This document shows, piece after piece, positions 23,047 through 33,778 of a DNA stretch of 64,000 bases (the first letter of the stretch is position 1; each line of letters begins with the position of its first letter). This DNA is from Thamnidium elegans. Lineage: Eukaryota > Mucoromycota > Mucoromycetes > Mucorales > Mucoraceae. Position numbers and translations under genes: made by a program. The notes beneath the pieces were generated by a model. It saw nothing but the letters and a program-made list of their open reading frames with translations. It was not told where the DNA came from and ran no database searches. The stretch is taken from positions 620,001 through 684,000 of the forward strand of contig JAIXMG010000006.1 of NCBI GenBank assembly GCA_025201345.1, read 5' to 3'.

Positions 23047-24388
23047 ATGACTACTTACAAGGCAGAGAATTTCCCTAAGCTTCAAAACGATCTTATTCTT
23101 CGTGTTTCTCGTGGTAAGTGCTCGGTTATCCCTTGTTTCGTATCCTGGTATCCAACCTAACCTAACTTTTCTCTATTATTTTATTTGTTTAGGTGAAAAG
23201 GGCGAGCGTGCACCTGTTTGGATTATGAGACAAGCCGGTCGTTACTTACCTGGTAAGTCTTGAAGTTGTTTTTTTTTCTTGTGGAAAGAGTCCTTTTTTT
23301 CTTTCTAATGACTAATACTTGACATGACTTTTTTTTAGAATTTCACGAGATTAGAAAGGATCACAGTTTTTTTGAAGTATGTCGTACCCCTGAGCTTGCT
23401 TGTCAGTTAACCCTTCAACCTATTGATCGTTATGGTAAGCTTTTGGATGCCTCTATTATCTTTTCCGATATTTTGGTTATTCCTCAAGCCATGGGTCTTG
23501 AAGTTCTTATGGTAGCTGGTAAGGGACCTGTTTTCACTGCTCCTTTGGATACTCCCGCCGATTTAGTTCGTTTGACTGAAAATGTAGATGTTGAAAAGGA
23601 ATTGGGCTACGTTTATCAAGCTATCACCTTGACCCGTCATAGACTCGAAGGTCGCGTCCCCTTATTTGGTTTCATTGGTGCCCCTTGGACCTTGATGGCT
23701 TATATGATCGAAGGTGGCGGAAGTAAGACATTAGCTAAGGCCAAGAGCTGGTTATGGAAGCACCCTAAGGAATCTCATGCTTTATTACAACGTATTACTG
23801 ATATTGCTATTGAATTCTTGGTTGGTCAAGTTAGAGCTGGTGCACAGGTAAAAAAAAAAAAAAAAAAAATGGTACCCCCTGGCCAATCAGTAATAACCCT
23901 CTTTTTATTTTTTTATTTAGATGCTTCAAGTATTTGAATCATGGGGTGGTGAACTCTCTCCTGATGCTTTCAAGGAATTCTCTCTTCCTTACATTAGACA
24001 AATTTCCAACAAGGTAAAGGAACGTTTGGCTAAGGAAGGATTAGAACTTGTTCCTATGACCATCTTCTCAAAGGGTTCTTGGTATGGTCTTGAAGACTTA
24101 TCCGAGTCAAACTATGAAGTTGTTTCTCTTGATTGGACCATTGATCCTGCATTCGCTCGTAAGATGACCAATGATAAGGTTGCTCTTCAAGGTAACATGG
24201 ACCCTACTGTCCTCTACGGGGGCTTCGATGCTATCCGTGAAACCGCCACCAAGATGGTTCATGCTTTTGGTAAGGATTCCAGACATATTGCTAACTTGGG
24301 TCATGGTATTTTACCCACAGTTGACCCTGAGGCTTTGAAGGTTTATTTGGAAACTGTCCAAAAGGTTTCTGCTGAAATTAGAAAGTAA
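23047..24388 (+). CDS. HEM12: Uroporphyrinogen decarboxylase
   Basis: Four exons: 23047-23113, 23193-23252, 23339-23847 and 23921-24388; 367 aa, the typical eukaryotic length. The enzyme removes four carboxyl groups from uroporphyrinogen III to make coproporphyrinogen III in the cytosolic part of heme synthesis. Family signatures are [15 protein letters not shown] near the N-terminus (substrate arginines), [14 protein letters not shown] with its catalytic Asp, [20 protein letters not shown], and [14 protein letters not shown] with the C-terminal His. Splice junctions restore all these motifs. Heavy CT-rich leader and strongly biased codons suggest good expression. Confidence 0.96.
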
Positions 24389-24619
24389 AGCAGAAAACAA
24401 AATATTTGTAATATAGTCAATCGTCATTTTCTTTTAATAATAATAAAAAAAAAGATAATAATAAAATGAAAAGGATGTGTGTGTGTGTATGTATATAATG
24501 TACATGAATTATTAAAAAAAGAAAAAAGAAAAAAAAAGGTGTATTAATGTAATAAATAAGTAGTTATAAAGGGAAAATATAAAAACAAAGGATAAAAAGA
24601 AAAGAGACATCAGGCTAAC

Positions 24620-26407
24620 TTAGAATCCACTCCAAGCTCTTAATTTTTCACCCTTATATTTGAGAACAATTAAGAAGGCACAAGCAATGACACTCAAGGC
24701 GGCTAAAAAGACACAGGTGTATCCAGGGCCAATAGCGCTAACCATAGGGTTGGCGGCAAGCGTAAGAGCACAGGCCAAGACCATACGAACCAAATTAGCA
24801 GCGGCAGTGGCGGAAGCACCTTGACTAGGCATAGCATCTACGAGATAAGCGGAACTAGCTGTCATTACTTGATTCATACCAAACGTTTGGATACCAAAAG
24901 CAATAATAGGAGCCCAGACAGTAAGACGATATTGGATAGACCAACCGAAAAGCAAGATACCGAAAGGAATGAAAATAAAACAACTGGGCCAGAGATTGGC
25001 TGTCAAACGATCTTCAACTACAGCTCTTCCGCCGCGGAGTTTACGAGAACGAAGTAAAAGTCGATCCGATAACATACCTCCAAGTATTGAACCTAAAAGA
25101 TTACCTACACCTGCACCAAGATAACTTAAACCTAGAAAAAGAAAAGTTAGTATGTTTTTATGTCAAAAGAAAAATCATTCCAAAAAAAAAAAAAAAAAAA
25201 AAAAAAGTATACCTGTTTGCCATGAATTGAATCCATAGTGTGTCTCGTACAAGCCAGGGATAATGGTTTCGACAGCAAACATACAACCAAATGCAATTCC
25301 GGAAATAACAGCAGAAAAAAAAATGAAAGGATGTCTTAACAAATAGAATGCAGCAAGGGGATCCATACGACGTTTGGTAGGTACAGGTGTAACGGTCTTT
25401 TCATCCAACTGACCTATTGTTTCGACTGTACTATCTGATTGTTCAGCTTTATTGAGGGTATCATTACTAGTAGAAGAGCTAGTGTCTTTTGTTGTGGGTA
25501 ACTCCAAATCATACTTATCGTGTTGTCTGTAGGTTTCGGGGAAGAATAAGAACAAAAAGGTGAAAATAGACAAAGCAAACGCAAAACAAAACCAGAAGGT
25601 AGCACGCCATGTAAGTGGACTCATAATTAAGAAGCCGCCAATGATGGGACCTAACAAAGGCCCAAAAAACGAACCAAAAAAGAATTTACCGAATGCTGCT
25701 CCTCGTGTTTCAATGGGGTAGCAATCCTAAATCAATATAAACCGTGAGAATTCAATAAGCCAATTAAAGTTCTACGAGGGAAAAAAATAAATACTTACTG
25801 CGATCACACCTTTTTTTTAAAAAAAAAAAAAATCTGTGAGTAACACAAAAGAAATATAATCAATATATATATATATATATTATATACCTGCACCAACAGA
25901 TTGTCCACAAGAAGATCCAACGGATTGGACGCAACGAAGTACAACAAGTCCCCAAATATTGTTAATAAAAGCAGATCCAATTGAAGCAGCGCCAAAAATC
26001 AACATTGAAATCATGAGTAAAATACGTCGCACCTGATAGAAATCTGAAAGGGATGCCCAAAATACTGGTGCGATACCCATTGCTAAAACAAACAAAGCCG
26101 CTGTCAAAGTTGTGGCGATAGGAGGCGCATTTAAATCGGCAGTAATATCAGGCAATCCTAAAAAAAAGGGCGGAGGAGGAGGAGTAAAAATGAATACTAC
26201 TGCATTTTAACTCATTCTTTTTTAAAAATGTAAATTACCTGGGAAATAGATGGTACTAGAAAATCCTGATGTACATGCACAAAGAGCTAAACTCGTTATA
26301 ATGATGGCTTTCGTACCAGTTTTAAGTAATCTCGGGTCAGATAAAACTGGGGGTTTCAATAATAATCTAGACTTTAAAACCCTTTTCCATTTTGGTTCCT
26401 CGGTCAT
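24620..26407 (-). CDS. DHA1-type MFS multidrug transporter
   Basis: Five exons on the minus strand: 26407-26239, 26157-25888, 25809-25799, 25726-25213 and 25131-24620; 491 aa. Twelve helices are split by a long hydrophilic loop after helix 6 (Ser/Thr/Asp-rich, then TPVPTKRRMDPLAAFYLL). The antiporter motif C is present as FGPLLGPIIGGFLI, and helix 4 reads VVLRCVQSVGSSCGQSVGAG, as in the Qdr/Aqr drug:H+ antiporter group. The third exon is only 11 nt, but without it the reading frame and the conserved GVIADCYP junction are lost. Predicted plasma-membrane exporter of small organic compounds; substrate unknown. Confidence 0.88.
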
Positions 26408-27047
26408 TTTTTTTATAAGGTTACAGTATGGATCAGAAAAAAAAAATTTAGAGAGAGAGTGGAACAGTAAAAATTAGAAAAAAAAGGTGCCATATTTATG
26501 CATTTTTTATGTCTTGAAAAAGTCACATTTTGTACTATTCTTTTTTTTTTTTTTTTGGTTTGTCCGGCTTCTCCCCGCCCCCGTAAAATCCGCGCCACCG
26601 CGCCATCAACTTTTTGTTAATAGGTCAATCAAAACTATTACTAAGCTGATAGTAAAAAATGTATTCGAAACGTTTGTTGCATGTTCCCTATAATTGTTCC
26701 AAGTACGGATTCTTCTGCCCCTCCCAAACAAATATTATCTTAGATCTTTTTTATTATCTGATCTGTAATATAAACATTTTAGTGCAACGTATAGAATATA
26801 AAAAAAAAAAACTCAATCACTAAATTTAAAAACGATTATTCCGTTTCGAATGCGCAATAAAAAAAAACGTAACGATATCATTATTTCCTTTTTTAAGTTA
26901 CGGTAAGCAGGATACAACTCTTAAATAAATAGTCTAAGAAGATTTGTTTGTAGAACTAATAAACTATAATTCAATTTGTACCTTTTTAGTAGAAAAGGAG
27001 ATCACAATTGCATGTCTTTAGTAAATGAGAGGCCTTGTAACACAACA

Positions 27048-27081
<34 letters not shown>

Positions 27082-27540
27082 AAATCGGAAATTGAGAATA
27101 AACCAAAGAAGGGTCGACATATACCCAGACTTAAAAGTATGGCTTTTCGGAAAGTCAAAACCCAATGGTCTCCCAGCATACCAGGAATACGGTAAATCAT
27201 ATGATGTTAGAACTACTATGTATGAAATCGAAAGAATTGCATATTGGAATCAGATGGTGGCTGAAAGCATGCAAAATGTACGCCATTTTCTGTTCTTAAT
27301 ATATGTTTCCACTTACGACTGTACAATATTTCTTTTCCGATATTTTAACGGAAGGATGATAGTCTCATGCATATATTAAAATAAATGCATACGAAAACAT
27401 TGTTCGTGATGCTATTATTCGAAATGAGATAAAAATATTATACAGACAGAAAAGTGATTCTTTAAAGTATCTCACAATAGATATAAAACGATATTACTCA
27501 AAGGATTATAAGATCAACCTAAATTTAATTGTGTGTAACA
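26408..27540. other. Gene-poor spacer
   Basis: This contains a T26A10 palindrome (27049-27084) and an open frame at 27092-27379 (+) with some protein-like character (DIYPDLKVWLFGKSKPNG) but no recognisable domain, intron boundary or partner; possibly a relic. Confidence 0.4.
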
Positions 27541-27995
27541 AACCAACCCGCCAGTCAAATATTCCACATAAGCTTCAGCGTTAACAGTTGACGAAGCTTT
27601 TTAAATTTTGTCGATTTTCTTTTAGTTCTTTAGCCTTATCTTTATCAAATTGTCTGGGTCTTAATCTTTTAGAGCTTTGTTAGATAGATTGATGATTTGT
27701 CCAATTTGCTTCTTTTCGAATCTTTTAAGATATAATTATTCAATATCATAGTATCCATAGTCATATAAAATGGTATAAATGTCTTTATTAAAGGGAAGCA
27801 TTGGAACGATTTAAATTTGTAAGATTCACACATTTCTGCTGGCTTAAAATAAGCGATCAGGTGTTTTCCCGGGTTTGCTACTGCATCATAGTAAATAGAA
27901 ACCTTTTTAAACTTATAATTCTTTGGGTAAGACGAAATAAAGTTGTTAACATGCTCAATAGTTTTTTGGTCTAAAAACCCTTGTGTCTTTTGATA
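27541..27995 (-). pseudogene. Relic of a protein-coding element, several frameshifts
   Basis: Read on the minus strand, a long protein-like stretch (begins TQGFLDQKTIEHVNNFI, includes VANPGKHLIAYFKPAEMC and CFPLIKTFIPFYMTMD) runs to about 27725. After frame changes the text continues as RPRQFDKDKAKELKENRQ and STVNAEAYVEYLTGGL. Stops and shifts prevent a continuous product. From memory it resembles multi-copy hypothetical proteins of Mucorales that may belong to mobile elements, but I cannot name the family. Confidence 0.5.
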
Positions 27996-29332
27996 AAAAA
28001 AAAAAAAAAAAAAAAAAAAGTCTTTTGATTTATACGAGTCTTATGACTAGAAAAGATTAAAATAAAACAGAACTAACAGAGATGTTAATAGGTACTTACT
28101 GTACACACACCATATGAAGAATATTTCTACCCTTTCTTCATTCATAAGCTTGCATAAACGAATTGTAGTGAAAAACGGACAACTTCAACTAGCCATTTCA
28201 TGAACCTTTTTTTCAGGAAAACTTAGAACACGTTCTATTTACAAGTTCAGAAAAAAAATGCAAGGCATTGCTTTTCAGGTATCTTTTATGCACAGAAACT
28301 GCTCTACATGTTTGTGTGAACATTAGAAACAAAAGTATAATCAACCATGATAAAAAAAAGGGGGTTTATTTACTAGTTTTATCTGTTCATTCATCTAAAC
28401 ATAGTACACTACTATTTATCTATTTTTGTATACTCGTACTTACACATCAGTTAAATATGTATTATCCAACTTATTTCATGCATGAAAAGTACGAAAAAAA
28501 AAATTGCTGAAAGTGTAAATCACCAAATATTTGGCTTATATTATATACTTGAAAAAATTTGTATGCCAATGTACTTAAATACAAATGCGAGAAAAAAAAG
28601 GGGGGGTACAATCATACTTATTTTTCCTCTTCATTATGCATTACCCTAACTTAATATCATTACAACAGATAAAAAATATAACTTTAGTGTGGAATCCGAG
28701 ATATTAAATAATAAAGATTCAAAATAAAAATAAAACAAATGATACTAAAAGTAATCAATCGCAAAAGTAAAAAAAGGTATAGCTGAGTTTAAGTACATTT
28801 CTTTTAATGTGCTTTGTCACTAAAAGTATTACAGTTTCCTTATATAACTTCAAGCCGTGCCTATCTAACCTAGTCTCCGGTCAAGATATGTAATTATGGC
28901 CAATCCTCTAATCCTTACTCAGCCAACAGTTATTATTAGACGCTATCAGTAAGACTTAATTAAAATTAAAATGAATTAGCCATGAAAGGATAAAGATGGG
29001 TGAGATAATCATATACGTGTAGATATATATGATATTTGTATATGCTTCATCACAACAATAAAAAAAAATCATTCCCGGAGTGTGAAATAATATGCATGCT
29101 AGAGAGGACATCCTTTAATCGGAGAGGGCATTATTTATTTGGAGAGGGCATCTTTTAAAAAACTATTAATAGAAACTAGAAACTGCAACAACAGATACTA
29201 GAACATCTATGAACATGTATCTTTTTTTTGTCATTCAATATTTTGTTTGTAGGCTGAGAAAATTACTGCCGAATTTCAAAATTTTATAATTATACAAATT
29301 ATATAAAAGTAAAAATGTTAAAAGGTATGAAG
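27996..29332. other. Gene-poor spacer before the tRNA
   Basis: This is AT-rich, with A-runs at 28000 and 28350 and no convincing gene. The 80-codon frame at 28268-28510 lacks any recognisable feature. Confidence 0.45.
29101..29156. repeat. Tandem repeat, 20-bp period, three units
   Basis: The core ggagaggRcat recurs at about 29100, 29121 and 29141 with AT-rich fill. It lies 180 bp upstream of the tRNA gene. Confidence 0.7.
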
Positions 29333-29403
29333 GCGCTCTTGGTTTAGTGGTAGAATTTCACCCTTCCAAGGTGAAGGCCGGGGTTCGATTCCCCGAGGGC
29401 GCA
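29333..29403 (+). tRNA. tRNA-Gly (anticodon UCC)
   Basis: A 71-nt cloverleaf can be folded by eye. The acceptor stem pairs GCGCTCT with AGGGCGC (one U-G pair), and the D-arm contains GGTTTAGTGGTAGAA (A box). The anticodon stem TCACC/GGTGA encloses CTTCCAA, giving anticodon TCC. The T-arm is GGGGTTCGATTCCCC (B box), and the discriminator base is A. There is no intron. It reads GGA codons. A short T-run follows directly after the gene as Pol III terminator. Confidence 0.95.
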
Positions 29404-29405
29404 CA

Positions 29406-29410
29406 TCTTT
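29406..29410 (+). terminator. Pol III T-run after tRNA-Gly
   Basis: A TCTTTTTT stretch begins three bases after the discriminator base, as expected for RNA polymerase III termination. Confidence 0.6.
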
Positions 29411-29429
29411 TTTATTTTTGCCGAAATAA

Positions 29430-31082
29430 CGTGAATCGTTTAGATGTTTTCAAAAAAGGAGATGCAGTTATACCGAATGGTAACCCATTTGGATGTTGTG
29501 GTTATTTGTAATATGGATAGAAAGTAAGGTATAAAATAAAAGATATTATTTTATAAGTTCAATAAAATGAAAGTGAGCACCAGGTTTATAGTTGTCCAAC
29601 TAAAGAATATATTATATAAGAGATATAATACGTAGAAAAATAAAATAAAAGAGAAATAAGTTTACAGAGAATTATATAATAGAAGAATATAATTCAAGGG
29701 ATCTTTATAAGTAAGAAACTGAAATATAGAATATAAAATATAGGTAAAAAATGAGATAAGATTTATTTAATAAGTAAAATTATGTGGTATTTATATTCAA
29801 AGGTGTCGGTCAGGACATCCTTCGAATCTTGTAAAATATCTTTGATATCAGGAATAAATATGTTCCTTTTGGCTCTAAGATGGTTGTAATTGATAAACTT
29901 TCCAAGCTAAGTGAGATATTTTTGTTCTAGTTGACTAATAATATAAATAATTTGATGTTTTTACAATCAGAAAGAACTAAAAGGTATTGTAAAATAAAAT
30001 AAGTAGATGAAGTAACATATCTGATGTTAAATGAAGGATAAACTTTGAATAATAATGTAGAAATATGATGTAAAAAGTATAATAAAGGTTAAATGACTAG
30101 AAAGTGTAATAGAAACTGAGATTTAGAATAAAAAGTAACTAATAATCTGAAGTAAAAATGGATAATTACACTAAAAGAAAAAAGGTATTATAAACTGAAA
30201 GGTTTATAATAAAAAAAATAAAATAAAAAGGAAAATACAATGAATAATAAATATATTCAAGGGATCTTAAGTATAAAATGATAATATCCTAAAGGATTAT
30301 TATGATGAAAGTTTAAAGGTAAAAGTAAAAGTGAGATAAGTTTATTTAAGGTAAGGAAATATAATAATATTTATACTAAATAAGTTCGGTAAGAATGTCC
30401 TTTAATATTTTATTAAAGAGACCTTGAAATATGGTTTGAAGTATCCGTGAAATGTTTGAAGGATATTAATAGGATGATAAAAAGTTGTGTAATAATAAAT
30501 GTTTCATTTTTCATTCTAGAATAACTGACATCCGACGTTCTTACATGTGTAAGTGAAATAAAATAATATGAAGAGAGAAAAAGTGACAGTACCTACATTA
30601 AATATATGCAGTACAATAAAAGATAAAAAGAATAGTTACAATGCTTACATATGAAGATATGTAGTAAAATATAAAGGGTAAATGTAATAGTAACGTATGA
30701 AAAAGGGGTCTAAAGTGACGAAAAGTGGTAGATAATTCAGGATAATAATATATATGGAATCATGTAACCGTAAAAGAATATATTTGGTAGAATGTAGGTG
30801 ACAGCACCAAGAAAGCTAATTTAAATAAAATAAATAGTAGAAGAGTTATGTACTTGAGAGGTATGGATAATTCAGTGCGTAACAATATTTTATTGACTCA
30901 ATGGAAAAAATATTTTGGCAGTTTTAAGATTGGCGATTGATGTAATAAGAATACAACCATAATAATAGTAGTAGTACATAAATAGAAGGACAATTAATAA
31001 TAGCAATAGCAATACAACAATAACGGTAAGTTATCAAGTTAAGTTATGCTTCAGATAAATGAATGATTTGACTTTCTTTTTT
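29430..31082. other. C-poor, AT-rich tract with internal diverged repeat
   Basis: The top strand is dominated by A, T and G with very few C over about 1.5 kb, unlike the rest of the window. Two stretches share the order: gggatctt, a gtgagataag-like string, tttattta, tttatatt/tttatact, ggtcagga/ggtaagaa, then catcc/gtcc (about 29697-29822 and 30258-30405). There are no open frames of note. It looks like an old duplicated or decayed element next to the tRNA. Confidence 0.5.
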
Positions 31083-31482
31083 TACTACTACTAGTTTTCG
31101 TTACTGGCTCAAAAGAGGGAGGAAAGTACAGTTGCTGTATCTAAATATCTGATTGTATCTTTGATTGCTCTTGCTGAATTATATGCAATCTTCAAGGCAC
31201 GAGGAATGTTGTATCTACGTAATATATGTTAACAATATCGAATTAGACATAGCTTATACAAGTACTCATATTCTCATATAGTCACTTACATAATCTATAC
31301 GCAATTAGATTATTTCTACTTATATTACTCAGATACATCTTAGCGTTCTATCGATTAAATATAAATTTATAAACGATTGTTAATACTAATTGAATAATTA
31401 AGATAACTGGTTTACATAAATAATTGTCACATTATTTATAATCCACATGTCTCTGTCTTATATCGTTTAGCCTTGAAGCCAA

Positions 31483-32760
31483 TTAGAAAGATAACAGGAG
31501 AAGCCTTGAAATCTCTTTATACGTAGTTGGATCGACTTCATAATCATTAATTAGCTTCCAGCAGAAGTTACGCATCATCTTTGGTACTTTGATATTTTTT
31601 TTCATTAGCCTCCTTCGTACCATTACTTCCATTTTCAGTAAGGCCAATCTCAACGCATCCCAGTTCATTGTTCGAGTATATAAATGACAAATCAGGGATA
31701 TCCCCAACAGCTTGACGATCAATTTTAGAGGTAGAACCTATACTTCTTACTTTCACTTGAAGCATTGATTTGTGCGGTATTACGTTAAAAAGTTTAGTAA
31801 ATAGGAATAGATGATGGCATCAAAAGATAATACTTACAATTCTGTAATAGTATTATTGATTTTTTTTTTTGAAGGCTTCACAAAAGAATATATCTCATCA
31901 AATAATGTTGATTCGCTAGCAAAGGTACGTGCAGAAGCAGAGTCATAGAATAACTCGATGTAGTGTAATATGCTTTCTACAAGTCAGTTTTCCTGGGGGT
32001 GTGTACGATGGCCGAAGCACATATTATTATAATTAGTCACCTATACCGTTATTTAACAAAAAAAGATTGATCGTTCATACCTTCATGTTTAATTTCTGTA
32101 ACAAATCTTTTATATGTGATAGTGCTTCTAAATCACTTTTTCCGCTTGTTGCAGTCATCTCTTCTAATTCCACAGCGGTAATTATTTTCTGTACGTTTTC
32201 ATCATCCAAAGAAATGATATAAGAATGAAAAGGGCTATTATATTATTAACACTTTGTTTTTTTTTATAGGGAAGCAATCGGAGATTGCTTCAGTTTATTT
32301 ATAACGTCGCGGGGACGGTATTAACACTTGTGTTAGTCTACGTTCAAGTTATTCCTAAGTGGTATTTAAAACACTTACTGATCAAACACGTAGTTCTTTC
32401 CTTCCTCATAAATGACGTCTTCAACATACCTTCCTGAACGAAGCTTCCACTTTTTAGTTAATTTTAAGTGTCTAGTTTCCATTATCTTCATATCTTCAGG
32501 TGTGAGGGCTCTTTGGTAATCAAGTTTTTACTAGAATACGTTGTGACTTCTGATTCTGATGCATTTGCAGCTTTCAACTGAAGTTTTTCTAAGCTACCTT
32601 CGAAATACCTTCGTCAGATAGCTTTGTAACGATTTAAATTGGTACAGTCGTAGTGGTTGATAATCTGCCCTTTCATTTCAAGAACAAATGTGTTCCATTC
32701 CACCACTCTTTCTTGATTTGCTGCAGCAAGTATCACTGATGTTATTTCTGTCAAAAAATT
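31483..32760 (-). pseudogene. Relic of a multi-exon gene, in-frame stops and frameshifts
   Basis: On the minus strand, protein-like segments follow in order: TEITSVILAAANQERVVEWN at the 5' end, then YFEGSLEKLQLKAANASESE after an in-frame TGA. Next come MKIMETRHLKLTKKWKLRSG and YVEDVIYEEGKNYVFDQ with a GTAAGT donor, ISLDDENVQKIITAVELEEM, VESILHYIELFYDSASARTF (preceded by another TGA), and DIPDLSFIYSNNELGCVEIG. The order is coherent, so this was one gene of roughly 350-400 residues. It resembles, from memory, a lineage-specific multi-copy Mucorales family of unknown function. Confidence 0.55.
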
Positions 32761-33476
32761 AGTATCCTAGTGCATAAAATAGAAATTGTTTTATTACCAT
32801 CGCTTATTCCTATCAACGTTTGAGATGGCATTATAATAGTGAGTCGACGAAGAAACAAGAAATTACTTATTAGAGAAATGCGGAATAAATTATTTTTTGC
32901 CTTTTCTTCATAAACAAATAACGCCCAAGTTACTTTCAAGGATATCCGTGTAACATTTTTTAGGTTAATTCTTGGTACACCGCCATGTACACCACCAATG
33001 CCAATTTAGCGAAATTCCTGCATCGATACCACCATATCGTAATGACAACAAGTCTCAGAAGCTGGACACAGGTATTATTTTTTTTCTTGGGTAATTTTAC
33101 GCACACCATTTTTTCTCAGCCAAAAATTGCCTTAGAAACATCATTCTGTCTTACGCATGCTGAATGGAGTAGATATTACCAGCCTTACTGTATATGTTCG
33201 TATATTATTTCTAAATAGTCAAATGTAACGCAATGTATTACTTCAATAAAATAGTACGACACGGGATTGCGTTTTATTTGATCTTTTTTTTTTTAAAAAA
33301 AAAATGCAAATAGACTTGTTTCCCGGTGAATTGGGTTCGGGTTGGTCTCTCTTTCCCGAAACCAAAAAAAAAAAAAAGAGAGAGAGATTGGCAACTTACA
33401 AAGTAATTAACGGATAGTTTCAATCCGTGGATTAAATATCTTTTTTGAAAAAACAAGCATACAATTAAGTTAAAGC

Positions 33477-33511
<35 letters not shown>

Positions 33512-33778
33512 GTTGTGAGAACTATACTATTAACTTTTGGGTTACTATTAGCAGGTGACTTCATCTTGAGGGAGGAGATAGCAAGATGGAGCTAAAGTTA
33601 CCCACGGTGTATATATATTTCTGACAGGTTTTTATTTCTTCTTTCGATGCGGAGTAAAAAAATAAAATAAAATATTAATGAGAAAGAAGAATGGATGTGA
33701 AAAAAATGGTACATGGTAATAGGGTGAAGGGGGGGGGGGAGCTATACAAAAGGGTGATGGTGAGGTTTGGGAATTGAT
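32761..33778. other. Spacer
   Basis: This contains a short frame (33564-33274, minus) beginning MKSPANSNPKVNSIV that might be a first exon, but no consistent continuation was found. A T11A10 palindrome lies at 33284-33304 and a G-run at 33730-33739. Confidence 0.4.

Noticed and set aside
23440..23450. Possible GTAAGC donor inside UROD exon 3
   Set aside because: No acceptor follows at a suitable distance, and the read-through text [14 protein letters not shown] matches the yeast enzyme layout, so it is coding.
27092..27379. 95-codon plus-strand frame after a T26A10 palindrome
   Set aside because: The first part looks protein-like, but no family, intron structure or downstream exon was found; it could be one more relic, so it is only mentioned in the spacer note.
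33274..33564. Possible small gene beginning MKSPANSNPKVNSIV
   Set aside because: The frame soon runs through poly-T encoded Phe; splicing out the T-run with a weak GTTTTT donor gives a short exon but no credible continuation.
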